From the NCBI RefSeq assembly GCF_008364825.1, contig NZ_VTTO01000006.1:310001-374000 (forward strand): a stretch of 64,000 nucleotides of DNA, read 5' to 3'. A model generated the notes under the pieces. It was not told the origin of the DNA, searched no databases, and worked only from the letters and a program-made list of their open reading frames with translations. Origin of the DNA: Azospirillum sp. B21 (GTDB taxonomy: Bacteria; Pseudomonadota; Alphaproteobacteria; Azospirillales; Azospirillaceae). Shown here piece by piece: positions 40,698-50,160 of the stretch; within the stretch, counting starts at the first letter, position 1, and each line of letters starts with the position of its first letter. The position numbers were made by a program, and so were the translations under genes.

Positions 40698-41774
40698 TCA
40701 CTCCCCAGCCAGCGCGCCGATCATCTTGCGCACCGCGGTCATCTGGAAACCGCCCTTGCGGGCGAAATCGTAGCCGGTGTAGCCGAACCAGTCCCAGCAG
40801 GCCTTGGGGTTGGAGGTCGGCTTTGCATTGGCGTCGATCTGCGGGTACAGCACGACGATGTTGTTGACGTCGGCCCAGCGGTTGTAGCCGGCATTCACGG
40901 CGAAATGGTCGCCGATCAGGTTCGACGCCATCTTGCAGCCGTGGAAGGCGACATGGATGCGGCAGGTCTGCTTGCCGCCCTCGCAGGCTTCGGGAACATA
41001 GATGTAGCCGGTCTTGGCCATGCCGCTGCGGCTGGGCTCGCCGACGAAGGGCGCCTGGTTGAACAGCTGGGGCTGGCGGGCCGCGGCGGGGGCGTTCGGG
41101 GTCTTGGCGTCGGCGTAGAAGAAGCGGACGATGGCACCCGCCTGATCGTACTGGCAGTTGTTGATGTATTCGCTCTTCTCATCCTCCTTCGGGATGAAGT
41201 CACAGGCGGCGCCATAGCCGTCGGTGATGTAGGCATGCGCCGCCTTCGGGAACTTCACATAGGTGAAGTTGGCGTCAGTCACGCCCAGCGCCTTGTAGAA
41301 CCGCTCCGTGGCGTCGGCAACCGGGCGCTTCACCGTCAGGTCGTTGTCGCCGTTGAACAGGTAGATCTTCGACTGCGCCATGTTCGACAGCGAGTCGATG
41401 TCCTTGGACTTTTCACGCTTCCTTGCGTTGGCGACCAGCGCGTCGAAATCCGGCGCCCCCATCGCCACGTCCATGCAGCGCTTCAACGCCACCACCGCAG
41501 GGGCGATGCCGCCTTCCGACACCTCGGCACAGGCATAGGGGCCGCCGGCGACGAGGCCGGCCGCCTTGACCAGACCCGAATAGGCGACCTGGAACTGGCC
41601 GGCCATGTAGGCGCCGGAGGAAATGCCAGACACCGTGGTCTGCGCCGGATCGATCTTCAGCTTCAGATCGGAGAGCTTGACTGGAGCGCTGCTTTGGGCT
41701 GCGGCGGGAAGAGCCGCGAGAACGACGAACGCCGCCAGCGCCGATTTCAAAATGACTTTATTGGAAATGGTCAT
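40698..41774 (-). CDS. phaZ: Exported PHB depolymerase (periplasmic nPHB type)
   Basis: This 358-residue protein has a signal peptide (residues 1-26, ending LPAAAQ). It carries an N-terminally placed lipase box SGISSGAYMA (nucleophile Ser52) and further blocks shared with the Rhodospirillum-type depolymerase: LVAGGPYACAE, IYLFNGDNDLTV, IHVAFHGCKMASNLIG and ACWDWFGYTGYDFA. It would hydrolyse poly-3-hydroxybutyrate to oligomers in the periplasm. The start MTISNKVILKS follows AAAGGTGA. It follows its serine-less paralogue by 7 bases on the same strand, so the two are probably co-transcribed. Confidence 0.85.
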   Translation of the reverse strand: MTISNKVILKSALAAFVVLAALPAAAQSSAPVKLSDLKLKIDPAQTTVSGISSGAYMAGQFQVAYSGLVKAAGLVAGGPYACAEVSEGGIAPAVVALKRCMDVAMGAPDFDALVANARKREKSKDIDSLSNMAQSKIYLFNGDNDLTVKRPVADATERFYKALGVTDANFTYVKFPKAAHAYITDGYGAACDFIPKEDEKSEYINNCQYDQAGAIVRFFYADAKTPNAPAAARQPQLFNQAPFVGEPSRSGMAKTGYIYVPEACEGGKQTCRIHVAFHGCKMASNLIGDHFAVNAGYNRWADVNNIVVLYPQIDANAKPTSNPKACWDWFGYTGYDFARKGGFQMTAVRKMIGALAGE

Positions 41775-41781
41775 GAGAGGG

Positions 41782-42843
41782 TCACCTTTGCCCGGCAAGG
41801 GTTGTCAACATCGCATGGACAGCGGCGATCTGCGCCCCGCCCTTCGTTGCGTAATCCGTCCCCGTCGTGCCGATCCAGTCCCAGCAGGCGACCGGGTCCG
41901 CCGAACGGCGGGGCGACAGCTGCGGGTAGAGCACGATCAGATTGTTGTTGGCCGCCCAGCGGTTGAAGCCGGCGCCGGTGGTCACCGCGTCGCCGACCTC
42001 CGCCGCGGACTGGCGGCATCCGTGAAAGACGATGTGCACGGCGCAGGCCGATCCCCCCGCACAGGCCGGCGGCACAAAGACGTAGCCGGCCGGTGCCAGA
42101 CCGGTTCGTTCCGGATCGCCGAAAGGCGTCTGGTCAAAGGGGCTCGCCGCCGGCAGGTCCGGGGAGGGCGGATTCAGGCCGCCGTAGATGTGCGACAGAA
42201 TTCGTCCGGCTTGGTCATAGTCGCCACAGGCGTTGACGTAGGGGGTGCGGTTGGCGTTGCAGTCGTTGGGCCCGCCCGGTGAAATGAAGCCGTTGCCGGC
42301 CTCCAGACCCGCTTCCAGGCGGATCCGGTTCGCCGGGACGCGGGCGGCACGATAGAAGGCCTCCGCCTCCTCCACCGCCTTACGGTTCACCACCATGTCG
42401 GCGCGGCCGCTGAACAGATAGACCTGGGCTTCCGGCAGACGGTCGAGCGGATCGATCGCCCCGGCGGCGGCCAGCGGCTGCGCCGCCTCGTACAGCGACT
42501 GCCCTCGCGGCCAGAGCGCGTTGCCCTGCATGCAGGACGCCGCCAGCAGCGGATTCTCCGCGGCGCAGAGGAATGGGCCGCCGGCAACCAAGCCGACGCC
42601 CGTGATCTCGGTGGAATGGGCGACATGGAACTGGAGCGCCATGAAGGCGCCCGCCGCCAGACCCGACGCCGAGCTCTTTTCGATGACGACCTTGCGCGGC
42701 AGGAGCGGGGGCACCGGTTCACCGGCCCTGGCGCCCGGCCAATCGGCGAAAGCTGCAAGCAGCGTCAGCGCCGCAATCCATGCAACCAGGAAAATCCGGG
42801 ACTGCCGATACGATGCCACCTGCCATGCCCCATCCGCGGCCAT
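41782..42843 (-). CDS. PHB-depolymerase paralogue lacking the catalytic serine
   Basis: This 353-residue paralogue of the downstream phaZ shares LVAGGPFLCAAENP, VYLFSGRADMVVN, VHIVFHGCRQSAAEVG and ACWDWIGTTGTDYATKGG. The nucleophile box GISSG of phaZ is GLAAG here (SASGLAAGAFMALQFHVAHS, split at the box), so the catalytic Ser is Ala63. A signal peptide is present (FLVAWIAALTLLAAFA). It is probably a polymer-binding or regulatory pseudo-enzyme rather than a hydrolase. No frameshift or stop interrupts it, so it appears maintained. Confidence 0.82.
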   Translation of the reverse strand: MAADGAWQVASYRQSRIFLVAWIAALTLLAAFADWPGARAGEPVPPLLPRKVVIEKSSASGLAAGAFMALQFHVAHSTEITGVGLVAGGPFLCAAENPLLAASCMQGNALWPRGQSLYEAAQPLAAAGAIDPLDRLPEAQVYLFSGRADMVVNRKAVEEAEAFYRAARVPANRIRLEAGLEAGNGFISPGGPNDCNANRTPYVNACGDYDQAGRILSHIYGGLNPPSPDLPAASPFDQTPFGDPERTGLAPAGYVFVPPACAGGSACAVHIVFHGCRQSAAEVGDAVTTGAGFNRWAANNNLIVLYPQLSPRRSADPVACWDWIGTTGTDYATKGGAQIAAVHAMLTTLAGQR

Positions 42844-42978
42844 GAATGCGGAAGGTAGCGATGCAATGATGTTTGTCTATCAAAAAGGATATGAAGCCAT
42901 CCGATGCACGCGGATGCAGGACTTTTCACAACTTGATTGCGCGCGGATGGCGTGAGAAGCCTTGCCGCACCCATGAGA

Positions 42979-43010
42979 AAGGCCGGCGGAGCCCCCGCCC
43001 CGCCGGCCTT
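42979..43010 (-). terminator. Hairpin terminator after the peroxiredoxin gene
   Basis: An 11-bp stem AAGGCCGGCGG/CCGCCGGCCTT lies 28 bases after the minus-strand stop. The T-run is short (TTTC), so it may be weak. Confidence 0.65.
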
Positions 43011-43037
43011 CCGTCATCGCTCGCCGACTCGGCGGCT

Positions 43038-43571
43038 TCAACCGCGCAGATAGGCCAGCACGTTCTCCGGCGAGGATTCGCCGTAGGGATCTCCGTTCTC
43101 GCCGTCGTCGTTGATGCCGGGCTCCTCGAACCATTTCTCGACCACGCCGTCCTTGACCACCATGGCATAGCGCCAGGACCGGAAGCCGAAGCCCAGATGA
43201 TCCTTGTCGATCAGCATGCCCATGCGGCGGGTGAAATGGCCCGAGCCGTCGGGGATCAGCTTGACCTTCTTCAGGTTCAGGCTCTTGCCCCACTGGAACA
43301 TGACGAAGGCATCGTTGACGCTGAGGCAATACACCTCGTCGACGCCGAGATCCTTGAACTCGTCGTAAAGCCGTTCGAAAGCCGGGCACTGCTCGTTGGA
43401 GCAGGTCGGCGTGAAGGCGCCGGGCAGGGAGAACAGAACGACGCGTTTGCCCTTGAACAGCTCGTCGCTGGCCACGTCCTGCCAACGGAACGGGTTGGGG
43501 CCGCCCACGCTTTCGTCGCGCACACGGGTCTTGAACACCACCGAGGGGACCTTGCGCCCTTCCATCGTCAT
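43038..43571 (-). CDS. Peroxiredoxin (Prx5/AhpC-TSA type)
   Basis: This 177-residue protein has the peroxidatic Cys in LPGAFTPTCSNEQCP (Cys57; second Cys62), DEVYCLSVNDAFVMFQWGKS and a C-terminal RSWRYAMVVKDGVVEKWFEE. It reduces hydrogen peroxide and alkyl hydroperoxides, likely with glutathione/glutaredoxin or thioredoxin. It stands alone between the PHB genes and the type I secretion genes, divergent from the latter. Confidence 0.93.
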   Translation of the reverse strand: MTMEGRKVPSVVFKTRVRDESVGGPNPFRWQDVASDELFKGKRVVLFSLPGAFTPTCSNEQCPAFERLYDEFKDLGVDEVYCLSVNDAFVMFQWGKSLNLKKVKLIPDGSGHFTRRMGMLIDKDHLGFGFRSWRYAMVVKDGVVEKWFEEPGINDDGENGDPYGESSPENVLAYLRG

Positions 43572-43892
43572 CTCCGGCTATCGTTTCGACTGTATCGGCC
43601 AATGGGGTGAGCCGCGCCGCATCCGTACCTTCCGGGCCGACGCCGGTCACGATACCGGCTCCCCCAGCCTCCTCCAACCGGCAATAAGTCATGCACCCGT
43701 TCCGGCAAAATGCCGCAAGACGGACCGTAAGAGCAGCCAAGACAGGGGTAGAGCTGCGCAAAAGTGGTGGCATCCCGTGGCAATCCTGTGACGCGTCCGA
43801 ATGTTAAGGTCCCATTTACCAAGATCGCGTTCCCTGAGCTCGCCTGCATCCAGTGGGCACTGTGCCGACCGGTGACAATTGGAGGGCTGTTT

Positions 43893-45665
43893 ATGCCTAT
43901 TTCGACCAAGTCCAACACTACGCAAAGGACCGGCATCGATAAGCCGGAAGCGGCTTTCAACCGCGGCTATTTTACCAGGGTACTTGTTAGTACATTTATC
44001 TTCAGCGCCACCATCAATGCTCTGATGCTGGCCATGCCGCTTTATTCGCTTCAGGTGTTCAGCCGGGCCATTCCGTCCGGCAACTACGACACCCTGATCA
44101 TGCTGACCCTCATCGTGGTCATCGCGCTGACGCTGAGCGGCGTGCTGGAGATGGTGCGGTCGCGCCTGCTGGCCCGTGCCGGCAACGCGCTGGAGGTACG
44201 GTGGCGCCGCCGGCTGACCGCCGACGCCCTGGACGCCGCCGGCCGCGGCCGTCCGGACAACGGCCCGCTCGCCGACCTGATGGAACTCAAGGCCGCCTTC
44301 GGCCGTCCGTCGCTGCCGGCGCTGATGGACCTGCCCTGGGCGCCGCTCTACGTCATCGGCATCTACGTGATCCATCCGATGCTGGCGCTGGTCCTGGTCG
44401 TGTCGATGGCGATCATGGCGGTGATGGGCTGGATCGGCTATGTGGCCGTCAAGGACGTCAACGACGAGAGCAAGCTGCCGGCCGGCCGCGCCCAGAAGCT
44501 GTTCGAGGCCCTGGCCTCCCGGTCCGACACCGTGCGCGGCCTGCGCATGGGCGACACCGCGCTGGATGCCGTCAACCGCGACTTCCTGACCGCCAGCGCC
44601 CTGCAGAACCAGGGCTACGAGCGCAGCGCCTCCATCGGTGCCGCCACCAAGTGGGTCCGCATGGTCCTGCAGATCGCCGTGACGGGCATCGGCGCCTGGC
44701 TGGTGATCGAGCAGCACCTGTCCTTCGGCGGCATGATCGCCACCTCGATGCTGGTCGGCCGCGGCCTCGCCCCCATCGAACAGACCGCCGGCGCCTGGGG
44801 CGGGCTGGTCCGCTCCGCCCAGGCCATTCGCCGCCTGCTGCCGCTGCTGAAGCGCCTGTCGCGTGAGCCGGAGCGTCCCGCCGTCCCGGTGGAGAGCGAG
44901 CGCCTGACCGTCGAGAACCTGCTGTTCGTCTCCCCCCGCGACCAGAAGCCGATCCTGCGCAGCGTCAATCTCTCGATCGAGCCGGGCGAGACCGTCTGCA
45001 TCGCCGGTCCCAACCGCTCGGGCAAGTCGGTCCTGGCCCGCCTGCTGGCCGGTGTCGCTCTCCCGTCGGCAGGGACGGTGCGGCTCGGCGGCCTGTCCGT
45101 CGCCACCCTGACCCCCGACGCTCCCGAACAGGGCATCGGCTACCTGCCGCAGCAGGTCGATCTCCTGCCCGGCAGCATCGCCGACAACATCGCCCGCTTC
45201 ACCAGCGCCAGCCGCGAACAGGTGGAAGAGGCCGCCAAGGCCGTCGGCATCCACGAGTGGATCGAAAGCCTCCCCATGGGCTACGAGACGGAGGTCAACG
45301 ACCCGCTGTCCCCGATCACCGGCGCCAGCGCCCGCCTGATCGGTCTTGCCCGCGCCGCCTTCGGCCAGCCGCCGCTGATGGTGCTGGACGAGCCGACCGC
45401 CGGCCTGGACGAGTTGGGCATCAAGGCCGTCCGCGCCTTCGTGGCGGCCGCCAAGCAGCGCGGGGCGACCACGATCGTCATGACCCACGCCCCGGTCTTC
45501 GTCGACATGGCCGACCACACCTACGTCCTGAAGAACGGCATGGCGATGGAGCTGCCGCGTCCGGAGCAGCAGCAGGCCCAGCCCGGCGCCGTCAACCTCG
45601 CCCGCCTTCGCAATCTCGGCCCTCAGGCCGGTCCGTCCGCCGCCACGGCAGGGGCCGCCGGCTGA
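43893..45665 (+). CDS. Type I secretion ABC transporter (PrtD/LapB type)
   Basis: This 590-residue protein has a six-helix membrane domain in its first 320 residues (VLVSTFIFSATINALMLAMP onward) and a nucleotide-binding domain with Walker A GPNRSGKSVLA, Q-loop GYLPQQVDLLPGSI, Walker B LMVLDEPTAGLDELG and His-switch MTHAPV. The C-signature, normally LSGGQ, is degenerate (ITGASARLIGLARA). It exports RTX-type proteins with the fusion protein encoded next. The start MPISTKSN follows GGAGG. No substrate gene is adjacent; the prophage RTX protein is a candidate. Confidence 0.9.
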   Translation: MPISTKSNTTQRTGIDKPEAAFNRGYFTRVLVSTFIFSATINALMLAMPLYSLQVFSRAIPSGNYDTLIMLTLIVVIALTLSGVLEMVRSRLLARAGNALEVRWRRRLTADALDAAGRGRPDNGPLADLMELKAAFGRPSLPALMDLPWAPLYVIGIYVIHPMLALVLVVSMAIMAVMGWIGYVAVKDVNDESKLPAGRAQKLFEALASRSDTVRGLRMGDTALDAVNRDFLTASALQNQGYERSASIGAATKWVRMVLQIAVTGIGAWLVIEQHLSFGGMIATSMLVGRGLAPIEQTAGAWGGLVRSAQAIRRLLPLLKRLSREPERPAVPVESERLTVENLLFVSPRDQKPILRSVNLSIEPGETVCIAGPNRSGKSVLARLLAGVALPSAGTVRLGGLSVATLTPDAPEQGIGYLPQQVDLLPGSIADNIARFTSASREQVEEAAKAVGIHEWIESLPMGYETEVNDPLSPITGASARLIGLARAAFGQPPLMVLDEPTAGLDELGIKAVRAFVAAAKQRGATTIVMTHAPVFVDMADHTYVLKNGMAMELPRPEQQQAQPGAVNLARLRNLGPQAGPSAATAGAAG

Positions 45666-45736
45666 CCGCCGGCACCGCCCTCAAATCCGAGCAGCCGGCC
45701 AGCGACGCCCGACCCGACAGAGCCAAGGAAGTCCCC

Positions 45737-47152
45737 ATGACCACGATGACCACCAGTTTCCCCGCCCCGCTCTCCTCCGACACCGGTCCCGAGACCCCCG
45801 CCGGCAAGCCTTCGCGCAAGACCGCGACCATCACCTCGATCCACGCGCTGCGGGCGGCGATGCCGGAAACGGGCGTGCGCGGCCTGCTGCTGGGCGGCTT
45901 CCTGGTCCTGGCGGTCGGCTTCGGCGGCATGACCGGCTGGGCGGCGGTGGCCCCGCTGCACAGCGCGATCAGCGCCGTGGGCTCGCTGGCCCCGGAAACC
46001 GGCCGCAAGGTGGTGAAGAACACCGAGGGCGGCGTGATCAGCGCCATCCTGGTCAAGGAAGGCGACCGGGTCGAGGCGGGTCAGGTCCTGATGCGGCTGG
46101 ACAGCACCGAGGCGCAGACCCGGCTGGAGATGCTGAACGTCGCGCTGTTCGACACGCTGGCGACCGAGGCCCGCCTGTCCGCCGAGATGTTCGAGAAGCC
46201 GGCGATCGAATGGCCGGCGGAGCTGACCGCCCGCCGCTCCAAGGAGCCGGCGGTCGACAACGCCATGCGGAACCAGGAGAAGCTGTTCCATGTCCGCCGC
46301 AACCAGCTGGAGACCGAGGCCAAGCTGACCCAGGACCGCATCGCCACGCTGGGCGACGAGGTGCGCAGCCTGGAACAGCAGCGCGCCTTCCTGGCCCGCG
46401 AGATCAAGCTGTCGGACGAGGACATCCAGATCACCCAGGGCCTGCTGGACCGCGGCAACTCCACCCGTACCAAGCTGGTCGCGGCGCAGAAGGAGAATGC
46501 CCAGCTGCACGCCCAGGACCATGCGCTGGAAGCCCGCATGTCCCAGTCGCGCCAGCAGGCGGTCGACGCCCAGGGCGACCTGGTCCGCCGCCGCAGCGAC
46601 TTCCGCGAGAAGGTTCTGGTCGAGCTGGAAAAGTCCCGCGGCGACGCCCAGAAGCTGGCCGAGCAGATCCGCGACGCCAAGAACCGCCTGGACAACCGCA
46701 CCATCAAGGCGCCGGATGCCGGCAACGTCGTGATCTACGGCCACCCGGCCGTCGGCGGCACCATCACCGCCAACGAACCGGTGCTGGACATCGTCCCCGA
46801 CGACAAGGCCCTGCTGGCCGAGGTCCGCATCCAGCCGAAGGACATCAAGTCGATGGCCGTCGACCTGCCGGTGAAGGTGCAGCTGACCGCCTATGACAGC
46901 CGCGTCGTCGGCACCATCGACGGCACCGTGTCCTACGTCTCGGCCGACCGCCTGACCGACAACGCCACCCGCCAGGACTATTATCTGGCCCGCATCCGCC
47001 TGAAGGACGCCGATAGCCACGAAGTCCGCCACATGAAGATCAAGGCCGGCATGCCGGTGGAAGCCCGCATCGTGCTCTCCCCCCGCACCCCGCTGGACTA
47101 CCTGATCCAGCCGCTGAGCCAGTCCTACGTGAAGGCGTTCATCCAGGAGTGA
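45737..47152 (+). CDS. Type I secretion membrane fusion protein (HlyD/PrtE family)
   Basis: This 471-residue protein has a short cytoplasmic N-terminus and one membrane helix (VRGLLLGGFLVLAVGFGGMT). Next are a biotinyl-lipoyl half (NTEGGVISAILVKEGDRVEA), a long coiled coil (about residues 150-340) and the second half ending in the beta-barrel (GMPVEARIVLSPRTPLDYLI). It bridges the ABC transporter and a TolC-type channel. It follows the transporter gene by 71 bases, in the same operon. Confidence 0.92.
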   Translation: MTTMTTSFPAPLSSDTGPETPAGKPSRKTATITSIHALRAAMPETGVRGLLLGGFLVLAVGFGGMTGWAAVAPLHSAISAVGSLAPETGRKVVKNTEGGVISAILVKEGDRVEAGQVLMRLDSTEAQTRLEMLNVALFDTLATEARLSAEMFEKPAIEWPAELTARRSKEPAVDNAMRNQEKLFHVRRNQLETEAKLTQDRIATLGDEVRSLEQQRAFLAREIKLSDEDIQITQGLLDRGNSTRTKLVAAQKENAQLHAQDHALEARMSQSRQQAVDAQGDLVRRRSDFREKVLVELEKSRGDAQKLAEQIRDAKNRLDNRTIKAPDAGNVVIYGHPAVGGTITANEPVLDIVPDDKALLAEVRIQPKDIKSMAVDLPVKVQLTAYDSRVVGTIDGTVSYVSADRLTDNATRQDYYLARIRLKDADSHEVRHMKIKAGMPVEARIVLSPRTPLDYLIQPLSQSYVKAFIQE

Positions 47153-47176
47153 CGGGTTCCTGGGGAGGAAGGTGCT

Positions 47177-47281
47177 TTGCCCCTTCCCCGACCCTCCCCC
47201 ACCTTCGGTGGGAGAAGGTGCCTTATGCGAAGCGATGACAGTCCCCTCTCCCGCGTTAGCGGGGGAGGGCTAGGGAGGGGG
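47177..47281. repeat. Interspersed palindromic (REP-like) element
   Basis: Two GC-rich hairpins, CCCACC-TTC-GGTGGG at 47198-47212 and CCCTCTCCCGC/GCGGGGGAGGG around 47244-47269, are embedded in CCCTTCCCC.../GGGAGGGG-type sequence. That is the look of interspersed palindromes repeated through many alphaproteobacterial genomes. Only one copy lies in this window, so repetition is inferred. Confidence 0.45.
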
Positions 47282-47307
47282 CAATCGGAGCCGACATCCC
47301 CACACAG

Positions 47308-47344
47308 AAAAAAGCCCCCGGCCATCCGGCACGGGGGCTTTTCC
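47308..47344. terminator. Terminator between the secretion operon and the lipoprotein gene
   Basis: A stem AAGCCCCCG/CGGGGGCTT is flanked by six A and four T; it can end transcription from both converging genes. Confidence 0.85.
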
Positions 47345-47357
47345 TTTTCCCGAAACC

Positions 47358-47774
47358 TCAGCTCCGCCCCGGCCGCAAATCCGGCCTCGGCGGGACCGCC
47401 ATCGGGGTGGGAAGCGGCTCCGGCACCTGGATCGCCTCCGTCTGCTCCTTGGTGCGGCGCGATGCCGCACGGTCCTGCGCCAAGCGGTCCATCGCCTCCT
47501 GGCGCTGCGCTTCGGTGGTCAGATCGGTCGGGCGCGGGGGAACCGTGCCCAGGTTCGGGTATTCCGTACGCTCGCCGCTCATGCCGCGGATGGGCGACGT
47601 ATTGTCGCTGACCGGCGAGGGCTGGCCGGTGACGGCGCCCAGAAGGCCGGTGTCCAGCGCCCGGTCGCTGCAGGCCGACAGCCCGAAAACCATTGGCATT
47701 ACAAAGATCAGGGTGCCGAACACCCGTGCGGTCACCGCGATGCCCCGACCGCCCTCCTGACTGCCCGTCACCAT
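47358..47774 (-). CDS. Predicted lipoprotein upstream of phaC
   Basis: This 138-residue protein has a lipoprotein signal (FGTLIFVMPMVFGLSAC, lipobox LSAC) followed by an acidic, Pro-rich disordered chain (PPRPTDLTTEAQRQEAMDRL, then VPEPLPTPMAVPPRPD). Function is unknown. The start uses one of two adjacent ATGs behind GGGGAAGG. It is divergent from phaC across 297 bases. A much longer in-frame extension upstream is antisense to phaC and is rejected. Confidence 0.75.
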   Translation of the reverse strand: MVTGSQEGGRGIAVTARVFGTLIFVMPMVFGLSACSDRALDTGLLGAVTGQPSPVSDNTSPIRGMSGERTEYPNLGTVPPRPTDLTTEAQRQEAMDRLAQDRAASRRTKEQTEAIQVPEPLPTPMAVPPRPDLRPGRS

Positions 47775-48071
47775 CATCCTTCCCCGTGTCTGGCCGCGAC
47801 GCCGCACTTGTGCGACGATCCGTGAAATGAAATGTTCACACCAGCGGTGTATGAGAGGTTTCGGATTTCTCCCGCACCGCACCAGAAGGCCGGACCGCCG
47901 CACGCCACCCACAGCGACATGGTGCAGAACGCCCGCTGATAACATCAACCGCAAGCCTGTATAGCCGCCCGTCAGCAAGGCCCAAAGCCCTATCTGGGCC
48001 ATACGGACCATGGTGGCCGATACCACGTGACCGACGACGCGACACCCGCCCAAAGAAGAAGGACCGTGCAC
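47775..48071. other. Divergent promoter region of lipoprotein gene and phaC
   Basis: These 297 bases hold no other gene. The first part (47815-47870) is more AT-rich. No firm promoter motif is recognised. Confidence 0.4.
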
Positions 48072-49907
48072 ATGGCCGAGACCAAGGCCCCCCCTCAGGC
48101 TTCCACCCCGGCTTCCCCCCAGGTGCCCGACGTCAAGCTGCCCGACCCGGTCGAGATGTCGCGGGCGATGACCCGCATCGCCGAACAGAGCCAGCGGTTG
48201 GTTTCCGAATTCCTCGCGCGCCAGGCATCCGACGGCGCCGGCCCGAAGAGCCCGGACCCGATGGGCGTCGGCCATGCCTTCCTGGAGATGACCACCCGCA
48301 TGATGGCCGACCCGGCCAAGCTCATGCAGGCGCAGATGTCGCTGTGGCAGGACTACCTGACCCTGTGGCAGCGCACCACCCAGCGCTTCTTCGGGCAGGA
48401 GACGCAGCCGGTCATCGCACCCGCCAAGGACGATCGCCGCTTCAAGGACGCCGCCTGGGACGAGAACACGCTGTTCGACTTCATCAAGCAGTCCTACCTG
48501 CTGAGCGCCCGGTGGATGCAGTCGACCGTCAATCAGGTCGAGGGGCTGGACGACCACACGGCCAAGAAGGTCGATTTCTACACCCGCCAGTTCGTCGACG
48601 CGATGGCGCCCTCCAACTTCGTCATGACGAATCCGGAGGTCCTGCGCGCCACCATCGAGAGCGGCGGCGAGAATCTGGTCAAGGGCCTGGAGCATCTGCT
48701 GAAGGACCTGGAGCGCGGCAAGGGCGAGCTGCGCATCTCCATGACCGACTACGACGCCTTCCAGCTGGGCAAGAACATCGCGGTCACGCCGGGCAAGGTC
48801 GTCTTCCAGACCAGCCTGATGCAGCTGATCCAGTACACGCCGACCACGCCGGACGTGAACAAGCGCCCGCTGATGATCGTGCCGCCCTGGATCAACAAGT
48901 TCTACATCCTGGACCTGCGCGAGAAGAACAGCTTCATCAAATGGGCGGTCGACCAGGGCCACACCGTCTTCGTCCTGTCCTGGGTCAACCCGGACGAGAC
49001 GCTGGCGGCCAAGGGCTTCGAGGACTACATGGTCGAAGGCCCGCTGGCGGCGCTGGACGCCATCCAGAAGGCGACCGGCGAGCGCGACGTCAACGCCATC
49101 GGCTATTGCCTGGGCGGCACGCTGCTGGCCTCCACGCTGGCCTACATGGCGGCCAAGAAGGACGACCGCATCAAGTCGGCTACCTTCTTCACCACCATGC
49201 TGGACTTCACCGAAGCCGGCGAGCTGTCGGTCTTCATCGACGAGGAGCAGCTGACCTTCATCGAAGGGCAGATGGCCGAGCAGGGCTATCTCGACGGCTC
49301 CAAGATGGCGACCACCTTCAACATGCTGCGCGCCAACGACCTGATCTGGTCGTTCGTCGTCAACAACTACCTGCTGGGCAAGGACCCGTTCCCGTTCGAC
49401 CTGCTGTACTGGAACGGCGACAGCACCCGCATGCCGGCGGCGATGCACAGCTTCTACCTGCGCAACATGTACCAGAAGAACATGCTGGCGCAGCCGGGGG
49501 CCGTGACGCTGAAGGGCGTTCCGATCGACCTGACCAAGGTCAAGGTCCCAGCGCTGTTCCTGTCGGCCCGCGAGGACCACATCGCCCCGTGGAAGAGCAC
49601 CTACAGCGGCGCCCAACTGTTCAGCGGCCCGGTCAAGTTCGTGCTCGGCGCCTCCGGCCACATTGCCGGCGTCGTCAACCCGCCGGCGGCCAACAAGTAC
49701 TGCTACTGGACCAGCGACAAGCTGGCCAAGACCTCCGACGAGTGGCTGGAGAAGGCGACTCAGACCCCCGGCTCCTGGTGGCCGGAATGGAACAAGTGGG
49801 TCGGCCAGTTCGCCGACGGCAAGGTCCCGGCCCGGCAGCCCGGCGACGGCGCCCTTCCCGCCCTGGAAGACGCCCCCGGCTCCTACGTCAAGGTCAAGAA
49901 CGAGTAA
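48072..49907 (+). CDS. phaC: Class I poly(3-hydroxyalkanoate) synthase
   Basis: This 611-residue protein has a variable N-terminal segment, the PHA_synth core PPWINKFYILDLREKNSFIK and FVLSWVNPDETLAAKGFEDY. The lipase-like box IGYCLGGTLLA carries the catalytic Cys at about 345. The Asp in LSAREDHIAPWKST and the His in GASGHIAGVVNPPAANKYCY complete the triad. It polymerises 3-hydroxyacyl-CoA into PHB granules. The chosen ATG follows AAGAAGGA; a GTG 15 codons upstream is possible. A terminator follows. Confidence 0.96.
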   Translation: MAETKAPPQASTPASPQVPDVKLPDPVEMSRAMTRIAEQSQRLVSEFLARQASDGAGPKSPDPMGVGHAFLEMTTRMMADPAKLMQAQMSLWQDYLTLWQRTTQRFFGQETQPVIAPAKDDRRFKDAAWDENTLFDFIKQSYLLSARWMQSTVNQVEGLDDHTAKKVDFYTRQFVDAMAPSNFVMTNPEVLRATIESGGENLVKGLEHLLKDLERGKGELRISMTDYDAFQLGKNIAVTPGKVVFQTSLMQLIQYTPTTPDVNKRPLMIVPPWINKFYILDLREKNSFIKWAVDQGHTVFVLSWVNPDETLAAKGFEDYMVEGPLAALDAIQKATGERDVNAIGYCLGGTLLASTLAYMAAKKDDRIKSATFFTTMLDFTEAGELSVFIDEEQLTFIEGQMAEQGYLDGSKMATTFNMLRANDLIWSFVVNNYLLGKDPFPFDLLYWNGDSTRMPAAMHSFYLRNMYQKNMLAQPGAVTLKGVPIDLTKVKVPALFLSAREDHIAPWKSTYSGAQLFSGPVKFVLGASGHIAGVVNPPAANKYCYWTSDKLAKTSDEWLEKATQTPGSWWPEWNKWVGQFADGKVPARQPGDGALPALEDAPGSYVKVKNE

Positions 49908-49935
49908 GCCCGACGAACGGGGAACTGTGATGAAG

Positions 49936-49965
49936 GCCCCTCTCCCGACCGGAGAGGGGCTTTTT
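49936..49965 (+). terminator. Rho-independent terminator of phaC
   Basis: A 10-bp stem GCCCCTCTCC/GGAGAGGGGC with a 5-base loop is followed by TTTTT, 28 bases after the stop codon. Confidence 0.92.
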
Positions 49966-50160
49966 CTTTGCCTGCCGGGTACACGTCCGGAAGCGGTCAG
50001 GCACCAAGCCCCCTTGGAATTGACCCGGATCAAGGAGAGACCTCTAATAGATATGCCATGGTTAACGGACGCTTTCGGCAAGACAGGCGCACGACGCCGT
50101 CACCCATCAGCGAACAGGGGTGCCGGAAGACAGAAGAGTCGGATACCGGACAGTTGAAGC

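Noticed and set aside
47358-50081. Possible 907-residue minus-strand protein ending in the lipoprotein
   Set aside because: All but the last 138 residues are antisense to phaC; the lipoprotein signal and ribosome site mark the true start.
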